A stretch of 39,585 nucleotides of DNA from Robiginitomaculum sp. GTDB lineage: Bacteria > Pseudomonadota > Alphaproteobacteria > Caulobacterales > Maricaulaceae. The stretch is taken from NCBI GenBank assembly GCA_021647375.1, contig JAKIUV010000014.1, positions 1 to 39,585 on the forward strand. Direction: 5' to 3'. Positions 1 through 8,079 of this stretch are shown here, piece after piece. The notes under the pieces are model-generated. The model worked only from the letters and a program-made list of their open reading frames with translations, searched no databases and was not told where the DNA came from. The translations under genes and the position numbers were made by a program. Position 1 is the first letter of the stretch. Each line of letters opens with the position of its first letter.

Positions 1-52
1 AGTCGTTATTCCGCAGCCCGTTGCAAGGTCAAGTATGTGGGCGTATTTCCTA
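1..52 (-). pseudogene. possible methyltransferase fragment running off the window edge
   Basis: Read on the minus strand, this stretch gives KYAHILDLATGCGITT, which matches SAM-binding motif I of class I methyltransferases (hydrophobic-LDL-x-TGCG). The frame is closed by a TAA just upstream at about 56-58, and I see no start codon between that stop and the motif. A neighbouring minus-strand frame is open over roughly 60-150, so a frameshifted or truncated gene is possible. Only about 17 residues are visible, so a chance match cannot be excluded. Confidence 0.22.
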
Positions 53-104
53 GGTTAAAATAGCATCGGCAAAGAATAGATAAGGTTTGTATCGTTTCCA
101 AATC

Positions 105-139
105 TTGTTCGATACTCGACCTGATGTATAATATCGAAC
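105..139 (+). promoter_or_regulatory. candidate promoter with overlapping inverted repeat
   Basis: A perfect TATAAT (127-132) lies 16 bases after TTGTTC (105-110), a plausible sigma70-type promoter for the transporter gene at 248, giving a leader of roughly 110 bases. The two boxes are also overlapped by a perfect 8-bp inverted repeat, GTTCGATA (107-114) and TATCGAAC (132-139), with a 17-bp spacer. This is what an operator covering both promoter elements would look like. The -35 match is weak, and the binding factor is unknown. Confidence 0.4.
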
Positions 140-247
140 TGAAAAACTCTCCAAAAAAACCTTAAAAAAACTATGAAAAACTTGACTGGCAGTGAATTGT
201 TTGGGACTGTGTGGAAAATAAAAATGAAATTATATTAGGGGATAATT

Positions 248-1765
248 ATGGCTGGAGCAGTTTCTGCAGGTACGACCCAATGGTCATCACGTTTTGCATT
301 CATTATGGCGGCGGTAGGCTCAAGCGTCGGACTTGGCAATCTTTGGCGGTTCTCCGCCGAGGCTGGTTCAAACGGCGGCGGCGCCTTCATTATTATCTAT
401 TTGGCCTGTGTGATTTTCATTGGTATTCCGGTATTGATGAGCGAATTTATTATTGGCCGTGCCGGAAACGCATCCAGTGCTATTCGTAGTATTGATGATA
501 TTGCCGAGAAATCGGGTGTTTCGGGCGGGTGGAGCGTGCTGGGTGTAACCGGTATGGCCGCGTCTTTTATGATTGTCAGTTTTTATTGCGTTGTTGCCGC
601 TTGGGTAATTGTTTATATCCCTAAATTTTTGTCCGGAAGCTTTACGGGGCAATCAGCTACACAAATAGCTGAGCAATTTGGCCATATGGTGGAAACCCCT
701 GAGAAAATTACAGATGCGCCCAAAAATGTCTTACTGGCTTTTACGGGCTTTGCCATGCTCACAACGTTTCTGGTAGCGCGCGGTGTCAATAAAGGCATTG
801 AAATGGCCTCGAAAATCCTGATGCCGATCTTCTTTGTTTTGCTGATTGCTCTATCATTATATAGCCTAGTTTCTGGCTTTGGCACGGAAGTTATGGCGGA
901 CGGCAAGAAAACCAATGGCTCTGCGGAAGCACTGAAATTCCTGTTTGCACCGGATTTCGGTGCCATTACGCCGAAAGTCGCAACGGCGGCGTTGGGGCAA
1001 GCGTTCTTTTCCATCGGGCTTGGCAGTGCCATCATGATCACCTACGGTTCATATTTGCCCAAAACTATCAGTATTCCGAAATCAGCGATCATTATCGGCC
1101 TGACCGATACGGCTGTAGCCTTAATTGCCGGGTTGGCAATCTTTCCAATTGTGTTCTCTCACGGGCTGGATTTCTCGGCAGGAGCCGGGATTTTCTTTCA
1201 GACTTTACCTGTGGCACTATCGTCAGCGCCGGGCGGTAATTTCATCGGCGCTGCGTTCTTCTTCTTGGCCATCTTTGCTGCCGTAACCTCGTCTATCTCC
1301 CTGCTGGAGCCAACGGTTGCTTGGGTGGCAGAGAAATTCAAGCTGAGACGGGTTGTTGCTGCTTCCATTGCCGGATTTGTTATGTGGCTGCTTGGCTTTG
1401 GATCGATTTATCTCGCTGGATTTATGGACGTCATTGACGGCGAGTTAACCGGAGCCGTTATGTTGCCTCTGACTGGGCTATTGACTATTTTGTTTGTCGG
1501 GTGGCGCATGAAAAAAGCCATGGTCAATGAGCAAATGCACGGCGTATCACCAGGGCTACGGAAACTCATGATCGTGCTGGTACGCTTTGTCGCACCGTTT
1601 TTCGTTGGCATCGTGTTACTGGCGGGCATTTGGGATAAGTATTTTGCAGGGAGAACAGGCGCGGATATTATGGAGGCTTGGGATTTCAGGCGTTTGGTGA
1701 TTTTAGCACTCTTTATTGTTGTTGCATTGGTTTGGAGCCGCACCAAGAACCGTGAATCTCAATAA
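248..1765 (+). CDS. sodium-dependent transporter, NSS/SNF family
   Basis: This 505-residue polytopic inner-membrane protein belongs to the neurotransmitter:sodium symporter family, which imports amino acids or related small molecules with Na+. The first membrane helix carries the family hallmark GNLWRF (residues 30-35) followed by NGGGAF (42-47), the region that in LeuT-type transporters contributes to the sodium and substrate sites. About 11 to 12 hydrophobic segments follow, which is normal for bacterial members, as is the length. The ATG at 248 is preceded by AGGGG at a good distance (236-240). The gene stands alone: the next gene starts 143 bases downstream. The substrate cannot be read from the sequence. 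Family assignment is firm. Confidence 0.93.
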   Translation: MAGAVSAGTTQWSSRFAFIMAAVGSSVGLGNLWRFSAEAGSNGGGAFIIIYLACVIFIGIPVLMSEFIIGRAGNASSAIRSIDDIAEKSGVSGGWSVLGVTGMAASFMIVSFYCVVAAWVIVYIPKFLSGSFTGQSATQIAEQFGHMVETPEKITDAPKNVLLAFTGFAMLTTFLVARGVNKGIEMASKILMPIFFVLLIALSLYSLVSGFGTEVMADGKKTNGSAEALKFLFAPDFGAITPKVATAALGQAFFSIGLGSAIMITYGSYLPKTISIPKSAIIIGLTDTAVALIAGLAIFPIVFSHGLDFSAGAGIFFQTLPVALSSAPGGNFIGAAFFFLAIFAAVTSSISLLEPTVAWVAEKFKLRRVVAASIAGFVMWLLGFGSIYLAGFMDVIDGELTGAVMLPLTGLLTILFVGWRMKKAMVNEQMHGVSPGLRKLMIVLVRFVAPFFVGIVLLAGIWDKYFAGRTGADIMEAWDFRRLVILALFIVVALVWSRTKNRESQ

Positions 1766-1908
1766 CAGTTATATTTGACATCCACACTTGCATATCCGGC
1801 CTGTCCAAAATATTAACCATTAAAAGGGATGTTCATGTTGCTTTCAGTTTACTGTATTAAGAATGTCCAATATAAATCACAACGGCGCAAGCTGGAACGG
1901 GAATGACT

Positions 1909-2523
1909 ATGAAGTTAACGAAAGTTTGTACAACAGCCCTTACAATGATTTTCATCGCTGGCCTAACGGCTTGCTCGACCGTTGATTTAACGCAGATTGT
2001 TGTTAACCAACCGCAAGAAACTTTCGATAAGCCGGAACATAATGTAGTTGAACGTGCAACCCATTCCCTGACGAGTATGTTTAAGGCTAAAGGTTGGAGC
2101 AAAAGCGACCCAAACGACAAGGCGCAAACTGCAACAAATGTGTTGTTAAACGGATTTGAAACGGACGAACAAAGCACTATTACCCCTGTAATGGCTGTTA
2201 GCACACGGCAATTATCTGCTGATTTGGCCGATGCTGAAGCTCAAATAAAACAAACCACTAAAGCGGCTGAAGTGTTTTTAGTTATGGCTGAAGATATGGC
2301 AGATTTGGGTGCGGAGTTGTCGCAATTAGAAGCCGCACTCTTGGTTGCGCGCGAAGCAGAAACAGGATTCGGCAAAGCCTTAGAGGCGTCCTCAAATTTT
2401 ATAATCAGGCGAAAATACACCTCTTTATCAAGTTCTATTGAAGATTTAAAAACTGTAACCGATGCTTATGGCGACCGCATCCGTTTGCAAATAGCGGCCA
2501 GAGCGTCTACGAAACGTTCTTAA
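1909..2523 (+). CDS. putative lipoprotein, helical, unknown function
   Basis: A 204-residue protein with a lipoprotein signal peptide: charged MKLTK start, hydrophobic stretch, and lipobox LTAC with the acylated Cys at about residue 22. The mature part is polar. From about residue 95 it is rich in Ala, Glu, Leu and Gln and probably forms long helices or a coiled coil (residues 100-190). I do not recognise the family. An in-frame ATG six bases upstream (1903) is equally possible; GGGA precedes 1909. It lies 127 bases ahead of the Mla/MCE operon on the same strand, so a role in the envelope or in the same lipid pathway is possible, but that is inference from position only. Confidence 0.7.
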   Translation: MKLTKVCTTALTMIFIAGLTACSTVDLTQIVVNQPQETFDKPEHNVVERATHSLTSMFKAKGWSKSDPNDKAQTATNVLLNGFETDEQSTITPVMAVSTRQLSADLADAEAQIKQTTKAAEVFLVMAEDMADLGAELSQLEAALLVAREAETGFGKALEASSNFIIRRKYTSLSSSIEDLKTVTDAYGDRIRLQIAARASTKRS

Positions 2524-2650
2524 ACTCAAAATTCTCACCTTGCAGGCCAAATGACTGCGCCATTATACCCGATTCTGCATGGTCACTTTTAATTGATACA
2601 TTTCATGCCCTTTCCCTTGACCTTTGCCCTAGGATTTGCACGGTAGGTGC

Positions 2651-3841
2651 ATGAGCGCAACCGTACAAAATAGCCATGAGGCTTATCGGCTGGAAATCGA
2701 CGAGGGGCAATTAATAGTTCATGCCTTTGGTCGGTGGAACTTGCATACGATTAAATCTATCGACAGGGCTTTAAAAACGGATTTGAAGGCGTTGGGCTAC
2801 GGACAAGTTAAGTCTTCTGGCGAAGATTACGGCGTTGACGATGACGAATTTGGCGGCGTTATATTCGATTTCAAAGAGCTGAACATGATTGATACGGCGG
2901 GGGCTTTTATATTGGCACGTACTATCGGTTGTCATGATGGCTTGTGCCGGATGTGGCGCGTACAAAATGCCACGCTGGGGCAAAGAACGCTGATCCATAC
3001 TGCTGCCGAAGCCCAAGCTGGTGTTGCTATGTTGCCGCCACTGCCTTGGTATGACCCGCTAACGCGATTGGGCGAGGGCTTTGTGCGTGGCATTTCCGAA
3101 ACCTATAAAACGATCTCGTTTTTCGGTTTCTTTATGACAGTCCTTGGGAAAATGATCATTCAGCCCCACAGAATTCGGTGGAAGTCCGTGGTTTCCCATA
3201 TCGAGCGCGTCGGGCTTGATGCACTCCCCATTGTAGCCGTGCTGAGTTTTTTTATTGGTTGTGTCTTGGCTTTCATGGGGGCTGACTTGCTTGAAGCATT
3301 TGGCGCCCAAGTTTTCGTCGTTGATCTGGTCGGGATTGGCGTTTTGCGTGAATTTGCCGTTATCATTACGGCAATCCTTATGGCCGGGCGCTCGAATAGT
3401 GCCTTTACCGCAGAGATAGGCTCTATGAAAATGCGCCAGGAAATTGACGCTATGAAAGTTATTGGGCTTAATGTTGGCGAAACACTTGTGGCGCCCCGTG
3501 CGCTGGCTTGCCTGGTTTCGGCACCGATATTAACATTCTTCGCCATGGTTTCGGGCTTGCTCGGCGGCATGGTTGTTGCCTGGTCACAAGGTATATCGCC
3601 AATATTGTTTACGGCGCGCATTACCGAAGTTGTCTCTATCAACCATTTTTGGGTGGGCATTGGAAAAGCACCATTTTATGGTTTAATCATAGCGATTATT
3701 GGTTGCCGCCACGGCCTTGCTGTTGGCGGTTCTGTCGAATCATTAGGGAAACGGACGACGACAAGTGTGGTGCAAGCCATCTTTGCCATCATTATGCTGG
3801 ACGCTATGTTTGCTATGCTGTTTTTAAAGATGGGTGTGTAA
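2651..3841 (+). CDS. mlaE: MlaE-family ABC permease with N-terminal STAS domain
   Basis: A 396-residue permease of an MCE-type phospholipid ABC transporter in the inner membrane. Residues about 10-110 form a STAS (MlaB-like) domain: the conserved segment reads MIDTAGAFIL (79-88), containing the D-T-A-G site known in MlaB. Residues about 145-396 are the MlaE/YrbE permease, with the family's hydrophobic helices and the stretch VLREFAVIITAILMAGR near the middle. Thus the MlaB regulator, a separate protein in E. coli, is fused here. The ATG at 2651 follows GGTAGG; a TTG 15 bases upstream is less likely. The stop overlaps the mlaF start (TAATG), indicating translational coupling. The symbol is given by homology; the substrate is inferred to be lipid. 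Confidence 0.9.
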   Translation: MSATVQNSHEAYRLEIDEGQLIVHAFGRWNLHTIKSIDRALKTDLKALGYGQVKSSGEDYGVDDDEFGGVIFDFKELNMIDTAGAFILARTIGCHDGLCRMWRVQNATLGQRTLIHTAAEAQAGVAMLPPLPWYDPLTRLGEGFVRGISETYKTISFFGFFMTVLGKMIIQPHRIRWKSVVSHIERVGLDALPIVAVLSFFIGCVLAFMGADLLEAFGAQVFVVDLVGIGVLREFAVIITAILMAGRSNSAFTAEIGSMKMRQEIDAMKVIGLNVGETLVAPRALACLVSAPILTFFAMVSGLLGGMVVAWSQGISPILFTARITEVVSINHFWVGIGKAPFYGLIIAIIGCRHGLAVGGSVESLGKRTTTSVVQAIFAIIMLDAMFAMLFLKMGV

Positions 3842-4638
3842 TGGCGGTCGTTGATTATGATAAGCTGGACTTAAGTGTCCCGGTGCAAGCCATAGATATT
3901 AAGTCTCAATTTGGGTCTAATGTTATTCATGAGCATCTCAATCTACAATTAAGGGCAGGGGAAATCCTCGGTGTTGTTGGCGGATCGGGGAGCGGTAAGT
4001 CCGTGCTGTTGAACACATTGCTGGGGCTAAAACTACCAGAAGCTGGCGTGGTTAAAATTTTTGGTCGCAACCGCCAGAACCTCAGCAAAGAAGATTTACG
4101 GGCATTTGAGACACGTGTTGGGGTGTTGTTTCAAGGCGGTGCGTTGTTCTCGTCGTTGAATGTGCGTGAAAACATTATGGTGCCCCTACGCAAGCATACA
4201 GATTTACCCGTGCCGCTCATGCGCGAACTGGCCGACATGAAGCTTAATATGGTGGGTTTACCGCCAAAAGCTGCCACTTTGTTTCCCTCGGATTTGTCGG
4301 GCGGTATGCAAAAGAGAGCAGGGTTGGCGCGTGCTTTGGCGCTGGATCCGCAAATGCTGTTCCTTGACGAGCCGACGGCAGGGCTTGACCCCGTAGGTGC
4401 GGATGCATTTGATGACTTGATTTTAGAGCTTCGTGATGCGCTTGACCTTACCGTTTTCATGGTCACACATGACCTGGACACATTGTTCAAGACTTGTGAC
4501 CGGGTGGCTGTGTTGATTGATAAACATATTGCTATTGCTGAACCGCTGGATAAAGTGGTGAAATATGATCACCCATGGGTGGCAGAATATTTTGGCGGCC
4601 CTCGTTCACGCGCCGCCGGGAACAAAGAACAAAATTAG
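3841..4638 (+). CDS. mlaF: ABC transporter ATP-binding protein, MlaF type
   Basis: A 265-residue cytoplasmic ATPase that powers the MCE lipid transporter. The sequence shows Walker A GGSGSGKS (47-54), Q-loop FQGG (about 97-100), ABC signature LSGGMQ (152-157), Walker B MLFLDEP (172-178) and the H-loop histidine in MVTHD (about 210). The signature continues as MQKRAGLARAL, the form typical of the MlaF subfamily. The ATG at 3841 overlaps the mlaE stop by one base. The same frame is open further upstream, but that part only shadows mlaE. mlaD follows 26 bases downstream. Family identity is secure; the transport direction cannot be told from sequence. Confidence 0.92.
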   Translation: MAVVDYDKLDLSVPVQAIDIKSQFGSNVIHEHLNLQLRAGEILGVVGGSGSGKSVLLNTLLGLKLPEAGVVKIFGRNRQNLSKEDLRAFETRVGVLFQGGALFSSLNVRENIMVPLRKHTDLPVPLMRELADMKLNMVGLPPKAATLFPSDLSGGMQKRAGLARALALDPQMLFLDEPTAGLDPVGADAFDDLILELRDALDLTVFMVTHDLDTLFKTCDRVAVLIDKHIAIAEPLDKVVKYDHPWVAEYFGGPRSRAAGNKEQN

Positions 4639-4664
4639 CGGAGCCAAAGGGCAGGTATAGACAT

Positions 4665-5645
4665 ATGGAAAGTAAAGCAAATTTCGCTGTTATTGGTGCC
4701 TTTGTCCTTGTCTCCTTATTTGGCATTGTGGCGTTTTTCTCATATATCAGCGGTCGGCAATTTGATGACGAATATGACCATTATATTGTCGAATATGTCA
4801 CCCCGCCGCGCGGTATTGCCGTTGGTAGCGAAGTACGGTTTAACGGCCTGAAAATGGGTGAGGTGACCAAAACCATCCTTGATAAAGATGATGCGGGGAA
4901 AGTCCTTGTCTATATTCAGGTTCAGGCGGACACGCCTGTTCACACAGATAGTTACGCGCAAAATGAACCGCTCGGCCTAACGGGCCTTAGTTATATCCAA
5001 TTATATGCTGGCAAATCGGGACAAAGGTTTGATTTCACTGCATTGGGTGATGAAATCCCCCACATTGAAGGGCGCGGCAGTACCTTTGACAATCTACTCG
5101 GTGGGAGTGAGTCTGTTATTGAAAATGTCAACTTAGCTCTATCGCGCGCCGTAAATATCCTAAGCCCTGAGGCGGTAGCAGATTTACACAGTATTTTGGC
5201 AAATATCAATATTATCACGAGCAAGGTCGCTGGAGTTGATATAACTAGTGAACGTATTGACGAGTTTATGAAAGTGGTTGAACAAGCTGCGCTCGATTTT
5301 TCTACAGCATCTTTGGCGGTTGACACCACTGCCAAAGATGTATCAAAATTACTCGCAGGTGATGGTGTCAACAATGTGCTGGTACAGGCTGAAAAAGCCC
5401 TAAAGGCGGCGGAAAACACTCTAGAGGAATACGCATTATTAGCTCAAGATGGCCGGGAATTGTCGGAAGAAGCCCGAAAAACTCTAGATCAATTCGCGAC
5501 GACCGGCTTGCAGGACTTATCCTTGGCTATGGCGGATTTAAAAACCCTTGTCGATTCTCTAAACCGAGTGTCCGCTGATCTCGAACGTAGTCCAATTGAG
5601 TTTATTGTTGGTCAGGAGAAAGAAATTACGGAGTTGCCACAATGA
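4665..5645 (+). CDS. mlaD: MCE-domain periplasmic lipid-binding subunit, MlaD type
   Basis: A 326-residue protein anchored by one N-terminal membrane helix (about 8-29), followed by a single MCE domain (about 38-116: a VTPPRGIAVGSEVRFNGLKMG segment and the NEPLGLTGLSYIQL strand region). The remaining 200 residues are helical and rich in Ala, Leu and Glu, as in MCE proteins whose helices extend across the periplasm. MCE proteins form hexameric rings that bind and pass phospholipids between membranes. The start at 4665 follows GGGCAGG; upstream extension of the frame overlaps mlaF. The stop overlaps the next gene's start as ATGA (5642-5645). E. coli MlaD is much shorter, so the long C-terminal helical region is a notable difference. 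Confidence 0.9.
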   Translation: MESKANFAVIGAFVLVSLFGIVAFFSYISGRQFDDEYDHYIVEYVTPPRGIAVGSEVRFNGLKMGEVTKTILDKDDAGKVLVYIQVQADTPVHTDSYAQNEPLGLTGLSYIQLYAGKSGQRFDFTALGDEIPHIEGRGSTFDNLLGGSESVIENVNLALSRAVNILSPEAVADLHSILANINIITSKVAGVDITSERIDEFMKVVEQAALDFSTASLAVDTTAKDVSKLLAGDGVNNVLVQAEKALKAAENTLEEYALLAQDGRELSEEARKTLDQFATTGLQDLSLAMADLKTLVDSLNRVSADLERSPIEFIVGQEKEITELPQ

Positions 5646-6274
5646 AATATTTAAACCGCATCATTGGTGGTTCTGCCACCATAGTTATGGTATTCGGCTT
5701 TTCGTCTTGCATGTCGTTTTTGCCAAAACCCAAGCCCGCGCCAACGGTTTACAGATTGAGCATACCATTTAATTCGTCGCAAGTGTCAGTTGAAAACAAA
5801 ATAGTTATTAATATCGGCTTCCCGCAAGCACCGCGCGCTTTGAGTGGTACGGACATTGTATTATCTCCAGACGGTCGCCGTTTAACAGCCGCAGGCGGTG
5901 CGCTTTGGGCGGAGCCTGTACCGAACCAAATCCAGCTAGCCCTCATTGATGCGTTGGCTTCAAGCGAACAGATTACGGGCGTTATGCCAAAGGGGGGAAT
6001 ACGCGCACATTATCGGCTGAACATAGAAATACGGCGGTTTGAAGCCATATTTGATAACGGAGAAGAGGCAGCTCCCAAAGCCTTGGTGCAGTTAGACTTT
6101 ACATTAACAGATGCCAAAACACGTGAACTGATGGGTAAATACACCGCGCGCCAAGAAATCAGAGCGCGCGCTAAGACAGTCTCCGCAATTGTTGATGCAC
6201 AAGACAGCGCGACAAGCGCGGCTATGGGTGAAATTTCGGATTGGTTAAATAGCTTGGTAGGTGGTAAGTCTTAG
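5642..6274 (+). CDS. ABC-type transport auxiliary lipoprotein (PqiC/DUF330-like)
   Basis: A 210-residue lipoprotein: signal peptide with lipobox FSSC (acylated Cys at 23), then a mature domain beginning PAPTVYRLSIPF, the usual opening of the ABC_trans_aux (PqiC/YmbA) family. In that family the lipoprotein sits in the outer membrane and docks the end of an MCE protein tunnel. The segment around residues 60-110 (ALSGTDIVLSPDGRRL, GGALWAEPVPNQIQLAL) fits the family pattern. The ATG overlaps the mlaD stop by four bases, so it is the last gene of the operon. No mlaC-like soluble carrier gene is present here. Moderate to good confidence in the family. Confidence 0.82.
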   Translation: MKYLNRIIGGSATIVMVFGFSSCMSFLPKPKPAPTVYRLSIPFNSSQVSVENKIVINIGFPQAPRALSGTDIVLSPDGRRLTAAGGALWAEPVPNQIQLALIDALASSEQITGVMPKGGIRAHYRLNIEIRRFEAIFDNGEEAAPKALVQLDFTLTDAKTRELMGKYTARQEIRARAKTVSAIVDAQDSATSAAMGEISDWLNSLVGGKS

Positions 6275-6317
6275 AGTAAATGCCGCAACTCAGAAATGAG
6301 TGCCGTGGGTCTACGCC

Positions 6318-6755
6318 CTAAGCTTTAGGTTTGCTTACGGCGCCGGCAGGTTTGCTCTTACGGGTACATTTACCGTCAAAGAAAGCGCCGTTGGCAATTG
6401 TCAAATGATCTTGCACGAGATCGGCAAGTACATTCGCAGTTTCAGCCATTTCGATAGTGCTTGCGTCAATTTTTCCGGTGACCTTACCGCGAATTAGAAC
6501 TTTTCCTGCCGTGACTTTGCCATTGACCGAGCCTTGCTCACCAATGGTGAGGTTCGATGCCTTAATATTGCCCTCTACACGTCCTTCAACTTGTACATCA
6601 CCGTCCGTACTAATTTCACCTGTGATAACGAGGTCCCGGCTAAGAATTGATGGGGCGTTTGAAGATTTAGCACGCATAGGAGGTGGGTTTTTTTTGCCAG
6701 GTTCCGATGGCTTGCTGGTTGCGGGCTTCGCAGAGGGTTGGTTTTTACTGAACAT
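6318..6755 (-). CDS. bacA: bactofilin
   Basis: A 145-residue cytoskeletal protein. Residues 1-38 are a Pro/Lys/Ser-rich disordered tail. Residues about 40-130 are a bactofilin beta-helix with repeating turns (SRDLVITGEISTDGDVQVEG, then repeated G-x-hydrophobic-x-G units). Bactofilins polymerise without nucleotide on the inner face of the membrane and recruit peptidoglycan enzymes. Its start overlaps the end of the M23 peptidase gene by 11 bases, so the two are translated together. The pairing matches the bactofilin/LmdC-type endopeptidase modules that set cell shape in stalked and budding alphaproteobacteria. The symbol bacA is by homology. Confidence 0.92.
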   Translation of the reverse strand: MFSKNQPSAKPATSKPSEPGKKNPPPMRAKSSNAPSILSRDLVITGEISTDGDVQVEGRVEGNIKASNLTIGEQGSVNGKVTAGKVLIRGKVTGKIDASTIEMAETANVLADLVQDHLTIANGAFFDGKCTRKSKPAGAVSKPKA

Positions 6756-7959
6756 ATTGACCGGCTTTCATAAATAGTTTTGGATTATAGGTACGGTTTT
6801 CAAACAGAACTTCATAATGTAAGTGTGTGCTTGTAGACCGACCCGACGACCCCATGCCAGCGATTTCTTCGCCTTTTTCAAGTTTTTGCCCGCGCTTCAC
6901 ATAAGTTTTTTCAAGGTGCGCGTATCTGGTCATAAAGCCATGACCATGATTTATCTCTACAACTAGGCCGTAACCGTTTCGCCTACCGACAAATTTAACT
7001 TTCCCGTCTGCCGTAGCAATAATTGGCGCTAATTTGTAAGAGGCTATATCCATGCCTGAATGCATGGTTGGACGCTTGGTAAACGGGTCTTTTCGACGCC
7101 CGTATTGGCTGGTCACATAATTTTCTGCGTCAATTGGGTATGCAAGCGGCACTGCGTTTAGTGCTTTCTCAAGTGCTTCTATTTCAGTTGAGCGGGCTTT
7201 TATCGCCTCAAGTCGCGGTAAAAAAGCGCCAGGTTTAAGCATTGTTTTGTCACCAATCTCGACGAGAGGGCCGCCCATGCCGCCGCCGCCATTTTGCAAG
7301 ATTTTCTCAAGAGGAAGGCCGGTAGACCGTAATATTGCCCTTGCCGTTTCGATACGGCTTTGGATTTTGTTCTCACCATCATTCAGTATTTTGTTTTGGT
7401 CTAGTTCAAGGTTTACCAGTGAAGCATCCAGTACAGTGCCTGTGGTCAAGCTACCGCGCTGGTCAAATTTTATACGGGGTTGGCGTTCGATGACATCTGC
7501 AATGGTGGGTGCCATAAGGACTTCGCTTGAAGCATATTTGGTCGAATTCAACTCTTCATCCGTCGGGATTATGCCGCCTTTGGCGATCATGTTGACGATT
7601 GTGTTGTGCTTGTTTTCAAAATGTTGAGCGGCCAATTCAAACTGTTCTTGTTGTTGGATTAATAGAGCGCGGGCGTCTTGCTCTTGCGCTTCAATATCGA
7701 CCAGATAGCGCTCATATTGGGCTTTTTGCACCATGAGTTCCTTGGTCGACGAGCGCAGGGGACTTTGACCCCATAAAACATTGAAAAATGTAAACAAAAA
7801 CCAAGCTGCGACCATTAATGCAGCCGCAGAAATGGATATTTGCGCACGGGTTGTCAGAATGAAATAGTCCACACGCCCCCCGGTTCTGTGAATGAACTGG
7901 CGTTCCGGGAACGTTTTCAACATATGTTCTCGTAAACTTGATTGCGAAATATCTAGCAT
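6745..7959 (-). CDS. membrane-anchored M23 peptidase (LmdC-like)
   Basis: A 404-residue peptidoglycan endopeptidase. Residues 1-38 are a short basic cytoplasmic tail, 41-63 a membrane helix, about 75-125 a coiled coil (many Gln, Glu and Ala), and about 285-395 the LytM/M23 domain. The zinc ligands are visible as HSGMD (His300, Asp304) and HLHYE (His379 and His381), so the enzyme looks catalytically intact. It would cut cross-links in the periplasm while its cytoplasmic tail can contact the bactofilin encoded immediately downstream. This architecture and gene order are those of LmdC-type proteins from Hyphomonas and relatives. The start ATG at 7959 is the only well-placed one. Confidence 0.92.
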   Translation of the reverse strand: MLDISQSSLREHMLKTFPERQFIHRTGGRVDYFILTTRAQISISAAALMVAAWFLFTFFNVLWGQSPLRSSTKELMVQKAQYERYLVDIEAQEQDARALLIQQQEQFELAAQHFENKHNTIVNMIAKGGIIPTDEELNSTKYASSEVLMAPTIADVIERQPRIKFDQRGSLTTGTVLDASLVNLELDQNKILNDGENKIQSRIETARAILRSTGLPLEKILQNGGGGMGGPLVEIGDKTMLKPGAFLPRLEAIKARSTEIEALEKALNAVPLAYPIDAENYVTSQYGRRKDPFTKRPTMHSGMDIASYKLAPIIATADGKVKFVGRRNGYGLVVEINHGHGFMTRYAHLEKTYVKRGQKLEKGEEIAGMGSSGRSTSTHLHYEVLFENRTYNPKLFMKAGQYVQ

Positions 7960-8055
7960 AGTTCCCCGGGTTTATGGTACTCGTGATTATAAGACAGAAC
8001 GTTTAACAAGTTTTCAAGAAAAAACCAGACTTATATTTGAAAAAAACATATTTTT

Positions 8056-8076
8056 GGTGAATGTTGCGTAATCACC
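8056..8076 (-). terminator. possible rho-independent terminator after the DUF455 gene
   Basis: On the minus strand GGTGA and TCACC form a 5-bp stem with an 11-base loop, followed about 10 bases later by a run of T residues (8037-8046 complement). It lies just past the stop of the DUF455 gene. The stem is short, so this is a weak candidate. Confidence 0.3.
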
Positions 8077-8079
8077 TAT

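Noticed and set aside
613..1041. 142-codon minus-strand frame inside the NSS transporter
   Set aside because: Antisense to membrane helices of a clear gene, without start signals or recognisable domains.
3160..3660. 166-codon minus-strand frame inside mlaE
   Set aside because: Antisense to the conserved permease region; composition is that of a shadow frame.
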